A DNA stretch of 64,000 nucleotides from Heterodera schachtii (GCA_023374025.1 SIJG01000032.1:459197-523196); one strand, 5' to 3'; shown: positions 1-11,558, counted from the stretch's first letter. Notes: generated from the sequence alone by a model not told the origin. A program made the numbers and translations.

Positions 1-1495
1 CTGGCGGTGTTCCATTTGCTTACGCCTTTTCAACTTGGACTTGGAATTGCGATGATCAGTCGCCGTTTTGACTATTACGTGGACGAACATTTCAAAACGC
101 GCAAATGGGCATTGGGAGAGATTTGTATTGAAGGCAAAATTGGAAAGAATGGCACAAAGGAAATGGAAATTACCCGCTATTCCGATGAAGAATTGTTGCC
201 AATTCCGCAAATCCAATTGCCGCGCAAAGTCATTGGATTCATGAGCATCATGCTCTTGTATAATTTTCGATTACCCGATTATGTAAAAATTTAAGACACA
301 TTTCCCCATTCATTTTTAGTTTCATCGACCGCAATACCATCGCTTTTCTCCACCGGCTTTGTCCTCTTTTCACCTCATGCTGTCGAATTAATTTGTTCAT
401 TAGTACGACAACAGACCGCACTTTGGAGTTGATTTTGCACAACTTTTGGCCAATGATCGCGAAAAACATTTGTGGGGTGGATTTGTCTGATGATGCTTTT
501 CACCGTTTGCGCAAATTTGTCCCTTCATTTCTCGATGATTGTCCATCTCTTCGTGCTGTCCGTTTTCACTTGTCTGCCGAATTTCCGGCCATTGACAGTG
601 CCATGGCGTCGGATGGACAAGCAGTGGCAAAATGGCTGCTCACTCCCCGTCCGGACAATCTGCCAAAAGTGTTCAAATGCATCCGGCGTAAATACCCTGG
701 GAATTGGTTGTTGAATATTGGAGCCTTCAAAGAGGTACTTATCATTAACTAATTAATGGTTATATGAAATTCGTCACCTACTTTCAACCGTAAAAATCGC
801 CTGGTTCGGTGTTTGAAACGAGTGGATATGGATGTAAAAATGAAGTTTCCCGACCATTAAAAAATCCATAAATCACCTAATCATTCTCGGGAAAATTCCA
901 ATTATAATATAAAATTATAAAGGGTATTTCTCACAAAGGATTTAACTAATTCCGAACTTTTTAGGGTCGGAATTCCGATTTTCCAAATTGTTGGGATTGG
1001 GACCCGGAATTTCAACAATACATGAAAAGGGGAGTGGAGTCAACCAATTTTGCGACGGGACTGGGGGGGGGGAACATTGGATACAAATTAATTTATCAAT
1101 TTAAATTTCCAAATCAGGCATTTGCAAATGCTTCTTCTCCCGTCAATTTCATTGTTCTCTTTTCGTGTCGGCGCCCTTTGGGTTCCGTTGTGCCATTTGA
1201 TCAGACCAACGAATTGACTCGTGAACAGTTGGCATTGAAAAGAAGTGGCAGCCGAAGTTTTCTGTTGGTCCGGAGTCCAATTGCGCGAGACGCGAGCAAA
1301 TGGGCAAAATGGGAAGAGGAGGCGATTGGATGGGATTTATTTTGTGAATGGTGGAACCATGTTAGCATTTCAATTTACGAGGATTGCATCTGGGATGGGT
1401 CAGTGAATGTTTCTTCAAAAGATCAATTTTATTGCGTTTCTGTTTTTAGGCTTCTTGACGCAACTCCCGGCCCAAGTGATCAGCAGCAGAAATGA
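1..1495 (+). CDS. F-box-like family protein, cyst-nematode expanded family (5' end outside window)
   Basis: Four exons can be joined in phase: 1-257, 320-734, 1118-1398 and 1450-1495, with GT-AG introns of 62, 383 and 51 nt. The first exon enters the window already open, so the start is missing. The product begins LAVFHLLTPFQLGLGIA, contains RRFDYYVDEHFKTRKWALG and the block MASDGQAVAKWLLTPRPDN, and ends LLDATPGPSDQQQK before TGA at 1493-1495. I recognise this architecture as a family very numerous in Globodera/Heterodera, usually annotated as F-box domain proteins; the F-box itself would lie upstream. The donor at 258 was chosen over a GT at 283 because only it keeps phase and the family alignment. 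Its biochemical role is unknown; a ubiquitin-ligase adaptor is the family inference. A decayed relative lies at 55930-56162 on the other strand. Confidence 0.75.
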
Positions 1496-1757
1496 ATAAT
1501 ATGAATTGCTGAGAAGTGATCGATCAATTTGTGGCTATTTTTACTTGCTCATACAAATGTCTTTTCACTTTTTCTAAGGTAAAAAAAAATCCGTGATCAT
1601 AAAAATTAGATTTTGCATATTCATTGACTTTGTTTATAATTTTTTATAAAGTACTTCATTTTTCAAAAATTTATAATTTTTCTACAAATTTGTTGGTTGT
1701 AAAGTCTTATTTGCCGGATTTGCATAGCGTGAGAGGAAGATATATCATATCATGATC
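1496..1757. other. AT-rich spacer, nothing recognised
   Basis: No coding exon, RNA gene or clear repeat is visible; sequence is AT-rich with poly-A/T runs. It is the 3' flank of the F-box-like gene. Confidence 0.5.
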
Positions 1758-3500
1758 ACTTCTTTAAACTTTGACTTGAACGGTTGGGAATCAGGTACTT
1801 TCCTGTTTTGGGGCCGCACACAAAATTTTAAAAAATCAACAAAAGAGCGCGCAAATTCACATTCTCACCGCATAAATTAACCATTCGAAAAACGCCGTGG
1901 TTTTGGGCAAAATCATTTCACCTCCACATCCATACCAAAATGTTCCTTAATTTTATTTCCCCTCATCAAAATCACACCTTTTAAAATTTTTGGCTGCGGC
2001 CCCAAAACAGGAAAGTACCGGGAATCATACAGTACCCTCGAACTTTTCTATGTTGAATGCCACTCATAAGTTTTTGAATTTACGCAAAACAACAAAACGC
2101 CAAACAGAAATTGCACTAAGGTTATGGCCACTCATTAGTAGACGCCGCCTGCCCCGTCTTGGGCCAATTTGGCCAACTCCTTCGGGAGTCTTCTCGGTCC
2201 GGACGACCAAAGCCTTCTCGTCAACACCGCGGGTAATGAACGCGCCATGGTGAACAGCAGATAAAAAATGGTGATATACCTTTTTGGTGGCATTGTGCCA
2301 AAAATAGTCTCCGCTGCTGTTGCTTATTGTTGTCATCCCCCCCCCTCAGTTGCGCACACGCCGAATTCTCAATGCCATGCCATACCATGCCAAATACTTT
2401 GCCGCATCGCCAACCAAAAACACATTGGCCAACCAGTGGCGAAAAAACTGGCATTGAGACACAGCAGTGATTGGCACTGTTCCAACTGTGCCACGGGCAA
2501 AAACAAATGGCTGAAGTGACAAGTATGTTGTGGATCATTGCCAAACTAAATCATTTGGCAAATAATTTAAATGCCGTGACAAATTTGGGTTAGGATTATA
2601 TAATGGTCGAATTATGTAGCGCCTTTAGTGATTGTTCAAAGCTTACTGTTAGCCCATGAACCGCCATCACAGCACTGTTACATAGCTGGGGCACGCTGTT
2701 AAAATGCGATGCATTGAAATGCCGACTAAGCTAAAATTAGTCGAAATGCCGACAATTTCAAAAATCATTGAAATAAATGATTTAAATATTACAAATTTAG
2801 GAATTTAACTACGAAATCCATTGAACAATTTATCGAATCGCAGAATTGATTTAATGGCAACTCATACAAAAGGCAACACGTACAACAAAAAATTTTATAA
2901 AATAAAGCTTAAGCCTGGGTCCAAGTAAGCAAGTATGCCTAAGCCTAAGCCCAGCCTAGCGCTTAGGCCTAATCCTAAAGCTTAGGCCTAGCCTAAGCAA
3001 TTGTACGAGTTACGCAGTTTGACACCGTAAATCCGCTCTATTAGATTCATAATTGAAAATAAAATTGATTTGAAATGTAAAACAAAATTAATTGTTTCTA
3101 TTTAAAAAAATTTCATCAGGAATTATGATTTTTTATATTTTTTTAAATTGTCGGCATTTCGACTAATTTTAGCTTATTGTTTAATCGTCATCATTTCGAT
3201 GCATCGGCATTTTTGACAGGCAACAGTTAGCGGATGTTGTCGTACCTTTGATTAGTTAACATTTTTCACGACGGCACCTGTCGGCACTCGCCGGACGACT
3301 TAATTCCTCCTATGTATAAATATTTAAAAAATTTTTAAAAATGGATCCTTTTGTGGAAAAAGTTTTTCCTTTTTTTTTTCTCCCGCGGCAATTATATCTC
3401 GATTCAAAATCCCGTTCACTTTGACCGGGCTTTAGCTGGATAATTTCGCTATTGCTTCTCTTTCTAATAATCTCTTCTTTTTCTCGCTCTTTCTCTGTCT
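1758..3500. repeat. Large interspersed repeat A, copy 1
   Basis: The block starting near the shared string ACTTGAACGGTTGGGAATC recurs in the same order at about 24193-25735. The match includes the stretch around 2030-2540 (24230-24740), the telomere-like segment around 2907-3000 (25222-25310) and the segment ending TTTGACCGGGCTTTAGCTG. Copies differ by scattered substitutions and by an inserted segment at about 24868-25050 in copy 2. No protein domain is visible; short ORFs at 1990-2253 and 2221-2544 have counterparts with different length and frame in copy 2, so I treat them as non-coding. Confidence 0.75.
2907..3000. repeat. Degenerate telomere-like (TTAGGC) segment inside repeat A
   Basis: The segment contains GCCTAAGCCTAAGCC and two GCTTAGGCCTA units in opposing orientation, i.e. 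degenerate TTAGGC hexamers arranged as an imperfect foldback. The same segment is present in repeat A copy 2 at about 25222-25310. TTAGGC is the standard telomere unit in many nematodes; that these are telomere-derived is inference. Confidence 0.5.
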
Positions 3501-4300
3501 CTCTTCTCTCCCGAATAATCCTTCTTTTTCTTATCTCCGTCTTTTTGCATTTTTTTCCCTCTAAAAATTATGGAATTTCAAAATTGGCGGCGCCGAAGTG
3601 ATCTTTGACACTTTGACCCCTTTTTGATGTTGCCTTATTCGAAAATACATATGTATTCCCTTCCCTTGTTTCATTTAATCAACATTCATTCGCTTTACTG
3701 TGACTGACATCCATTTTTATTGGTTCCGTCCCCGAACCCCAAATTTTGAATAAAAAGAGTTCATTCAAATTTTTTCAATATCTTCATTTTGCATTTCGAC
3801 TTTTTGTCCGGATTCGGGATTCAGAATAAATAGAAATAGATGTCATATTCGTGATCAGCGGCCTCGAAAAACCACCAAATTTCTTCTCTGTCTTTCTCAC
3901 TCACTTTATGCCTCTCTCTGTCTTTTCGATCCATTTCTCTCTGTCTTATTCTCTATTTCCTCTCTCTCTCTCCCTCTCTTGCTTTATCTCTCTCTTTCTC
4001 TCTTAATTCGCTCTATCAATGTTTATTTTCTCTTTCCTCTCTATCTCTCTCTGTTTCTTTCGCTCTCTCTCTTCTCCCCTTTTCCTATCTCTCTCTGTTT
4101 CTTCCTCTCTCTCTCTTCTCCCCTTTTCCTATCTCTCCTTCCTCTCTCTCTCTCTCCAGCATCTCCTCACATTTCAAAAACTTATGGCATTTCAAAATTG
4201 GCGACACGAAGTGACCCCGACCGATCCCTTCTCTTTGGCACTTTGACCCCTTTTTGATTTTGCCCCATGCAAATACATGTGTAATTCCTTACATTGCGCC
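3415..4300. repeat. CT-microsatellite composite repeat
   Basis: Layout: TTTGACCGGGCTTTAGCTGGA, then long CT-rich tracts, then a tail TTTCAAAATTGGCGGCGCCGA followed by GTGACCCC and an ATACATATGTAT-like end. The tail appears twice here (about 3577 and 4190) and again at about 11530 and 27350; the head appears at about 3415, 11410, 22800 and 25695. The order head/CT/tail recurs, so this looks like a dispersed element with an unstable microsatellite core. ORFs predicted in the CT tracts are low-complexity LSLSLS strings and are not genes. Confidence 0.6.
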
Positions 4301-4408
4301 ATTCAAAATTTCGCTAATTCCATTAATTTTGGTTATAATTAGAGATCGGTATTTTGAAAAAAGCCTGTGCCTGTCTGTATCTGTACCTACCTGTATTTCC
4401 CAATTGGC

Positions 4409-4456
4409 CTGTACCTGTATTTTCTGTACAAAAATACAGGAAAATACAGGTACAGG
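4409..4456. repeat. Perfect 16-bp inverted repeat (hairpin)
   Basis: CCTGTACCTGTATTTT at 4409-4424 is the exact reverse complement of 4441-4456, separated by 16 nt. It lies about 150 nt upstream of the transporter start. Related CCTGT-rich units precede it from about 4363. Probably a remnant of a small inverted-repeat element. Confidence 0.6.
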
Positions 4457-4609
4457 GAAAAAAAATTGAAACCCCCACAACTTTTTCCTGAGAAGACAAA
4501 TTGCTTAGCATTCGCTTAGAAAAAGATTCTCCTTTTCAGAAAATCTTTTTATTAGATACCAAATTTTTCAGTTTAAAAATCTTGAACTCCAACGAACAAT
4601 TACGGTGCA

Positions 4610-6686
4610 ATGGCTGATACGAACATGGACAAATTGGCCAACGGAGCGCCGCCACCTGTCAAGGCACGTGTTGGTGGCAAGCAAATTTTTTGTTTTTAAT
4701 GATAAATCATGTTATGCAGAGGTATTCGGGATCGCTGATCACGAATACGACCTCTATTTCGACCAATTCCGAACCCGAAACTCGAATTCGAACAAAAGTC
4801 GGAAATTGATTTTTACAAAATCCACCTTTCTTATCAAAAATCGATTCAAATGCATGAAATCGCCATGGATCCCTATTTTCTATTCAATTTCAGTGCATTT
4901 GAATCGATTTTGGACAATAAATTAAGATTTTGGAGAAAATTTTTTTTTTGACTTTTGTTCGAATTCGGGTCCGTGGTTCGAAATTGGCCGCAATGGAAAT
5001 TTTTTAAGGGAAAATTAAAATATTTTGGCTGAAAAGTTTTCCTTGCTGGTACCCCCCAGACCTAGCCGCACCCAAATTTTCACTTTATTTTTCAATAAAA
5101 AAAAAGGTCGTCGCTCGGGGGAAGGACAACTTTCTAAAATTCCATATTTTCCAGGATGGTCGCTACACCAAATCGTTGATTTTCGCCACGTTGGCCATCG
5201 TCGTCTTTGGCAGCGTTTTCCAGTTTGGTTTCCACATCGGCGCCACCAACAACATGACCGGTCATCAATTTTTGGTGTAAGTGTTGAATTCACCCAATTT
5301 TTGGTACCAAAAACGTGATCAGTGTCAGGCCCGTATCCAGAAAAAAAATTTAGGGGAGGGCACCTGAGAGTTGGGAGGGCACCTGAGAGTTTTTTTTTTT
5401 TTTTGCTCTTTGGGCCAAAATTTTTTTTTTTTTTTTTGCTCTTCGGGCCAAAATTTTTTTTTTTTTTGCTCTTCGGGCCAAAATTTTTTTTTTTTTTTGC
5501 TCTTCGGGCCAAAATTTTTTTTTTTTTTGCTCTTCGGGCCAAAACATTTTATGGATTTAATTTATTCAATTTTTCTTCATTTTCCAGGGGAGCAGTCGCC
5601 AGTTCTTTTGTGCTTGGCAGAATCATTGGTGGCGTTTCGGTGGGCACGGTAGCGGACAAATTTGGACGTCGTAAGCCGCTTCTCTTCAACAATTTTTTGG
5701 CGGCCATTGCAGCGGTGCTGTTGATTTTTTCAACAATGACCGGCACCTACTACTTCCTTTTGTACACTGGGCATTTTATCATCGGACTTACTTCGGGTTG
5801 GTTTTGGCACATTTGTTAAAAAAAAAAAAAATTCGGCGTTAGTAACCGTGAAAATTTGTTCTATGTGCTTTTAGGGGTCGTTGGTCACGAATTTGACATC
5901 TATTTTGACCAATTTCAATCCCGAACTCGAACAAAAAAAAATTAAAATTTGAATTTTCTGATTTTTGATGTTTGTTCAAATTTAGGTTGGAATTTTTTTT
6001 TTTTTTTTTGAAAAATTCAGGGCAAACGACACTGGTGAAATAAAGTGCACCCGTTTTTTGCTGACAAATAAGTGTTTGTGTAACGTGTAAATTATCTTTC
6101 ATTTTTTTCCCAGGATTGAACAGTGGTTTGGCTCCAATGTACTTGATGGAACTTTCGCCGGCCAACTTGCGCGGTTTCCTCGGCTCATTTCCGCAACTGT
6201 TTGTCACCATCGCAATTTTGGTCTCCCAACTCATTGGACTTCCTGCTGTTTTGGGCGATGCCGACAAATGGAATTACACCGTCGCGTTTACATTTGTAAG
6301 ATATTTGTCAAAATTACAATTTTTAACCTTGTCAGAAAATTTTCAAAAAAATGGATTTTTTTTTCTAACGATTTTTTATAAAAAAATTTTTATGCAAACA
6401 GCATCCATCAGAAAATCGATTCTTTTTTCAAAAAATTTTAAGTTTTTCGTTTAGTTTTCTTTTAAAGCTTTTTCCAATATTTTTCTTTAAAAATTGCTAA
6501 AAAACCATTTTTATTAAAATTAGCTCCAAATTTTTGTAGGTGCTCCTGACCCTCCAATTGTGCACACTGCTGATCGACAATATCCGGCCCATGATCGTCC
6601 AATTGTACAGACTGCAGATGGACAATATTCGACAAGTGATGAGGGAGGAATTTGAACGATTTGATGGTGCCCGTGGCATTGGGTGA
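4610..6686 (+). CDS. GLUT-type MFS sugar transporter, N-terminal half only
   Basis: Exons 4610-4663, 5155-5276, 5588-5796, 6114-6295 and 6540-6686 join in phase to 237 codons from ATG at 4610 to TGA at 6684-6686. Diagnostic family segments are visible: GFHIGATNN after TM1, the loop motif GTVADKFGRRK between TM2 and TM3, GLNSGLAPMYLMELSP in TM4/5, and FPQLFVTIAILVSQLIG in TM5. Facilitative hexose transporters are about 480-550 residues with 12 TMs; here only about six TMs are present and the last exon departs from the family (LIDNIRPMIVQLYRLQMDN, twice-repeated DNIR). Exon 1 is best joined by a GC-AG intron (AAG|GCACGT at 4664); GT donors at 4658 or 4670 also keep phase. Introns contain a minisatellite and dispersed repeats. 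Either a truncated gene or the model runs on into exon 6845-6971. Confidence 0.6.
4717..4810 (+). repeat. Dispersed repeat D1 (GGGATCGCTGATCACGAAT family)
   Basis: Core: GATCGCTGATCACGAAT, ATTTTGACCAATTTC-like, then CCCGAACTCGAATTCGAAC and AAAAGT(T/C)GGAAA. Related copies, more or less complete: about 3842-3880, 5870-5960, 28960-29000, 45330-45420, 50935-51020, 53115-53195 and 62405-62465. Most lie inside introns. No coding potential; looks like a short non-autonomous element or its tail. Confidence 0.6.
5388..5546 (+). repeat. Intronic minisatellite, about five units of 28-35 bp
   Basis: Unit: a T-run of 10-16, then GCTCTTCGGGCCAAAA. Five units in tandem differ mainly in T-run length. The array sits in the third intron-like gap of the transporter gene (5277-5587). 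The lysine-rich or phenylalanine-rich ORFs it creates on both strands are artefacts of the repeat. Confidence 0.85.
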
Positions 6687-6844
6687 GTCGGAGAAACTTT
6701 TACGTAACGCCAGGGGCGAGGGAGGGTTCGGTGGGCAAAATTTTTTGAATTTTGTATGAGTTTCGCTAAGGAAATTATTTAAGTTTTAAATTTTTCCCTC
6801 CTTTACGACCCCCACACGACGACCCCCCCCCCCTTCCTTTACAG

Positions 6845-6971
6845 CCGCCCCCCTTGTCCGCCACCGCCGCCTCCGCCGTCCCTTCTCAAAAAACAACAAA
6901 ATCCGAAGTGTTCCCCCATCCGTTGGAACACTATGATGCAACAAATCCGCAACAAGCCGAAGCTCAACCAT
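6845..6971 (+). other. Candidate coding exon between transporter and glycosyltransferase
   Basis: Bounded by TTTACAG and GTAAGT. It is in phase both with an alternative donor at 6683 of the last transporter exon and with the exon starting at 7079. It would encode a Pro-rich stretch followed by basic residues. If used, transporter and glycosyltransferase exons would form one chimeric transcript; the in-frame TGA at 6684 argues the transporter can also end on its own. RNA evidence would decide. Confidence 0.35.
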
Positions 6972-7114
6972 GTAAGTTTTTAATTTGGGTTTTTTGTCAA
7001 TTAAAAATACTTTTCCATTAGAATTGTTCTTTTAAATCAAAAAAATAAATTTTTTCAATTTTCTTTTTGTTTTCACAGAGAAGCATCCGGAAGCGCAAGG
7101 TGCAGCAGCAGACA

Positions 7115-10100
7115 ATGCCCGGGGCGGACCCCAGCTCGTTGGACTTCAGCGCGAAAATGGGCATTTTTAAGCAAAAGTTGGGCGAGCCGCCGGCCGAGGC
7201 GCACAACCAGCGCAAAAGTTCAGCTTACTCCGCTGCGCTTCTACTGTCACTGTTGGCCATTTCATACTGTAACGGCGCCGGTGCCACAAAGTCTGATCCT
7301 CCGCTGATCAGCGACAACAGTTTTGCCAAGGCATTTAAAGTAAATGATTAATTAATTTAGATAAATATTTTTTTTATATATATAAACTTTTTATATAATG
7401 TTAGAAAAAAATTTTGGGTTCTGTTCAAAAAATTCATTTTAAAATATGTTTTTTTTAAATTTCTATAATTAGTATATTTTACAAATTTTAGTCGCAATGT
7501 AAAAATGTTAGTTTAATAATATGTTGTGGTGAGAAAATAAGAAAAATGAATATAATTTTTATTCGGATCATGACAATTTAAAAATACCAAAAAATCATAT
7601 TTTAAATTGAAATAAAAAAATTCGGTTTTTATTCAAAAAAAAAAAAATTAATTTTTACGAATTGCATATTGTACCTTAACTGTTGTTGTTATGGAAATTA
7701 ATTTGTGAAAAAAAACGGATTTTAGCCTTTGCGCATTGCGATCATCTCACCGCTTCATCAAAGTGTGCCGCCAAAGCCGGGCAAATATTCGGAAAAAAGT
7801 CAAACATTGATCACGCCAAAGCATGAATTTGACAATGATGCGGAAAGGGTTGCCAAAATTGTCAACGAATTGGTGGAAGGGTTGGTCGCCCGTGGGCATC
7901 AGCAGGTGGGAAATAATCACTAAAAAATTGTGATTCTTGATAATAGTCTCATTAAATGGGAAAACTAAAACATTAATTACTGTACCGGTCGGCTCAAATT
8001 TGTGCGCCAGCAAAGAAATTTTTTTTTGAAAATTTTAATTGATGCTAATTAGAGTTTTTTTAATCGCCCAAAAAATGCCAAGTTTATGTAAATTTTAGGC
8101 AAAATTTTTACCCAGAAATTCCATTTTAATGGCCATCATAATTTTCGCGTAAAATGACATTTAACTAATTAAGGTTACTCTGTTTGCTTCACCGGACTCA
8201 AACACTTCTGCTCATCTGATCACCGATGCGTCATAGTAAGTTTTGAAGAGAATATTAACTAAAAGAAATTCATTAAATGTAACCTTAGCTTAATTTTTTA
8301 AACCAATTAATTAATTAATTAATTACCTAATTGCCTTTGTTTGTCTCTCAAACAGCGATGCTTTCAGTATATTAATTATGATTAACAATAATTTTATTTA
8401 CTTAAATATTTATAGAAAAAGCAATTCGTTGCCCTTAACTTATTCACATTAATAGCAAAAATAATTAATTAGAATTAATTGCCCTTAATTTGTTCACATT
8501 AATAGCAAAAATAATTTATTATAATTAATTGCCGTTAATTTGTTTTCAGCGGCGCTTTCCGTCACAAGCGCGTGGTGCCCGGCATTTTCAACCATGCCTA
8601 TCGGTGGATGTTTGAGCAGGTACGGCGCCGTGCCGACAAATTTGACATTTTGCACTTCCACACCTTTGAACATTTGCCGCACATTGACGATTTTGTGGCC
8701 AAAACTGTGACCACGCTGTACGATCAGCCGGCAAATGGGAAAGTGACGGAAATGAACCCATTGGCGGAGGTGAGCGAGGCGGGGGCAACTGATCAAAATG
8801 AAAAAATTGATCAGCACCTGATCAAAAAAAGTGGATCATTACAACCATTATTAGTGTTGGTGTGAGGAAGCCGGATAAAACTAATAATAATAATTCTAAG
8901 TTAATTAATTATTCCTCGGGTGTTAATTACTCGACTTATCAGTTTGGAAGAGTTAAGGTAGAGGGCGGGGGGGGGGGAGGGGGGTGAGCAAAACGAATAA
9001 ATACTCAAAAAATTATAATAAGAAAAAATTAGCTGAATTGGAAGTAAACGAATTATTGCCTTTAAATGGATGCCTGTTAGAAGATAGCCTACATAATTGG
9101 CTCATAAAAGATTGATTTGTGAGACAATTACCCAACCACTAATGAATTATAAATCCAATTGATTAATTAGTTCAATTTTCGAGGGTTTTACAAATGAGTG
9201 ACTCTTATTAAGTTGTTCCCAAATGTGCCAATTGTGGTCAGAGATGAGCTGAGAGAACAAGTGTCAGCCCATTGGAAAAATGTGATTGGCACAGTGAATG
9301 AAGACGGAAGTGAAGATTTGACGGCACAATATGAACAAATTTACGAGAAAGTATTGGGAAAACAACACAAAACTGAATGGGAAAATGTGCAACAAAAAGT
9401 GAAAAAAGCGGACAAACAAAAATTGGTAAAAAAAGAATTAAAATTAAATAAATTTTTTCCAAATTAAAAATTTAGTGCAAAAAATCGGTGAGCGGACAAA
9501 AACTGAAAATTTTGGTGGTATCGTCGCCCATTTTTGACACACTTCCGCCCAAAAAGGCGGGCGGAACGGAAATAATGATTTATGCTTTGACCGAGTCGCT
9601 GGTCAAGCTTGGCCATGACGTAAGTCATTAATAAAATAAAATTGATTTACGTTAATATATCGATTTTCAATTTTATATTTTTACCAATAGAAAATGATAA
9701 AAAAAATCCAAAAATAGTTATTGACTCCAGGAAATGGTCAAACGACGACATGCACATGAATATGACATTGTGCACTTCCATGACCCGTCAAGTTTCATCG
9801 AATTCCGGCACTTTTTGAACCACGCGGTCCACACACGGCACATGCCCGTGGACGACACCGTCTTCTTTGGCCTATTCAATGATGTCCCGCACATTTCGAT
9901 CAGTGAAGAGCAACAACGGTTGACACCAATTGGTAAAGACACTATTAATCAAATCAATTAATTAGTGGGGCGTTTAATTGCATCATTAGTGGATCTTAGA
10001 CCATTTGAGCGTCTTGCTTGCGGTGTTTTCAATTTTTAAAAATTTCTTGGGGGCTGGGGGAGAAGTAGCCTCTTCAATTATTCAATTAAGGCTTCATTGA

Positions 10101-10266
10101 TCAGATGCATTTATTTACGAATTAATTACTAATCAAAATTTTAAAAATCCTTAATTTTGGCACCAAATTTTGCATTTAAAAATTAAATTAAGTGCTCGAT
10201 TTGAACTGGGTTGGCTCGGTGCACAACGGCATCAATCCCTGGAGCAAGTGTCGAAGAATTATGTGA
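7115..10266 (+). CDS. Bacterial-type GT4 glycosyltransferase-like protein with two tandem N-terminal halves
   Basis: Exons 7115-7339, 7726-7905, 8174-8235, 8550-8769, 9213-9425, 9476-9619, 9731-9932 and 10193-10266 join in phase to 439 residues. Residues about 37-52 (YSAALLLSLLAISYC) form a signal anchor or, from Met15, a signal peptide. Repeat 1 (from residue 77) reads LRIAIISPLHQSVPPK, then GHQQVTLFASPDSNTSAH, then FDILHFHTFEHLP. Repeat 2 (from about residue 311) reads KILVVSSPIFDTLPPKKAGG, TEIMIYALTESLVKLGHD, then EYDIVHFHD, then ISISEEQQRL and NWVGSVHNGIN. These match the ordered blocks of bacterial GT4 enzymes (PPKxYGGTE, VTLFASGDS, HFH, ISxxQR, NWVGTVxxGI). The C-terminal nucleotide-sugar-binding domain of GT4 is missing and repeat 2 lacks the VTLFAS exon, so catalysis is doubtful. 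Horizontal origin followed by intron gain is inference. The start could also be Met at codon 15. Confidence 0.65.
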
Positions 10267-10294
10267 AAGTATATCGCAAATTGTTGCGAGAAAA

Positions 10295-10900
10295 TTGTTT
10301 GTGATCAGGGAAATTGAGTGAATTTTATGACCAAAAAATGATTAGAAATTCACATTATATTTATTTTCTTTTTTTTGTCATATTTATTTTGTTTATTTAT
10401 TTTTATTATTAGCTATGTTTTAGAAATATTCGTATAAATTTATAGAAGCTATACGCGATTGAATTTCTTCACTATCAGAACTAAAGAAATAGGATTTTTC
10501 AATAATCCAGCCTGAGCCTTTGCTGGATCCAAAACTGTGTTATCAGATAATCATGAAATTAACAATCATAAAAAACAATAATAAAATCAAATCTTCAGGC
10601 AGAGAAAAGTGATTGCTCCCCAAATTTTGTCATTTTTTTTTTGGGGGGGGGGGGGAATTGAAGCGTGAAAATCGATGAGTTTTTGAGATTTATATTTTTT
10701 TATCTTATTTTAACTGTTTCTTAATTTTTCAACACTAAAATTATAAATTTAGAAAATTTGAATTTCAAAATTTTTTAAATTTATTTTTTGACCAAAATTA
10801 TTTTTCAATTTATGAAAGCATACAAAAAGGAGCAATCAATGCCTGATCACTGATCAAACATTGCCTGTGCATTTGTTTAAATGTAATCCGAAATCAATTT
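10295..10900. repeat. Interspersed repeat B, copy 1
   Basis: Sequence from GTTTGTGATCAG through GAAATTCACATTATATTTATT to CTGATCACTGATCAAACATTG recurs at about 22028-22590 with scattered differences. It directly follows the 3' end of the glycosyltransferase gene. Contains TCCAGCCTGAG/CTGGATTATC stretches and a poly-G tract; no ORF. Confidence 0.75.
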
Positions 10901-11399
10901 CGCCCCGCCCCCTTTTTTTATCTGTCGCTCATCAGTCATTATTAGTCATTTTCTCAGTTTTACGTTTTTCTAAATCGGCTGAATTTAAAAATTTTTTAAA
11001 AATAAATAATTTAATATAATTATTACGTGGTGTTATTCGCCCGTTGACATTCTAACCAGGGCTGGCTGATCGAATTCCATGTTATCCCGATTCTTCCCTG
11101 GTCGGTTATCCGACATTTGTGCCTATGCCTCAATTGTTTGAACAATTGATTATTTTTTCAAAATTTACTGACGTTCAAAAGTTTTTTATTTTTATTTCAT
11201 GAACAAATTGCTGTGCCGCACTGACCTTTGCTAATGGCATTTATGCCCTTCACCGCACTCCCATCCGCTACCTCTCTCCCCCCCCCCTCCCCTCACCGTT
11301 TGTCACTCAAACTCAATGCCATTTCCTTCCATTATTCATTCCCATTTTTTTCATTTATACATATGTATGTGCATTATTTTAATTATTCAATGCACTTAT

Positions 11400-11558
11400 A
11401 TCTCAAGACTCAAGAGCCCGGCCACTTTGACCGGGCTTTAGCTGGACAATTCCCTTGTGTTTTTCTCTTTCTAATAAGCTCTTCTTTTTCTCTCTCTCTC
11501 TCTTTTAATTGTCAACGAAAAAAGTCATGACATTTCAAAATTGGCGGCGCCGAACCCC
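11400..11558. repeat. Composite CT-repeat element, copy
   Basis: Head TTTGACCGGGCTTTAGCTGG, short CT tract, tail TTTCAAAATTGGCGGCGCCGA as in the 3.4-4.3 kb block. 10901-11399 between this and repeat B holds only AT-rich DNA with no recognisable gene. Confidence 0.6.

Noticed and set aside
1022..1117. ATG at 1022 as start of a separate gene
   Set aside because: The sequence before 1118 is the end of an intron; the acceptor at 1116-1117 joins in phase to the upstream exon.
3979..4257. Ser/Leu-rich ORFs in CT tracts (also 16867-17404, 26076-26437)
   Set aside because: Open only because CT microsatellites lack stops in all frames; no conserved composition beyond the repeat.
5015..5547. Lys-rich ORFs on the minus strand and Phe-rich ORFs on the plus strand
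   Set aside because: Generated by the T-run minisatellite inside a transporter intron.
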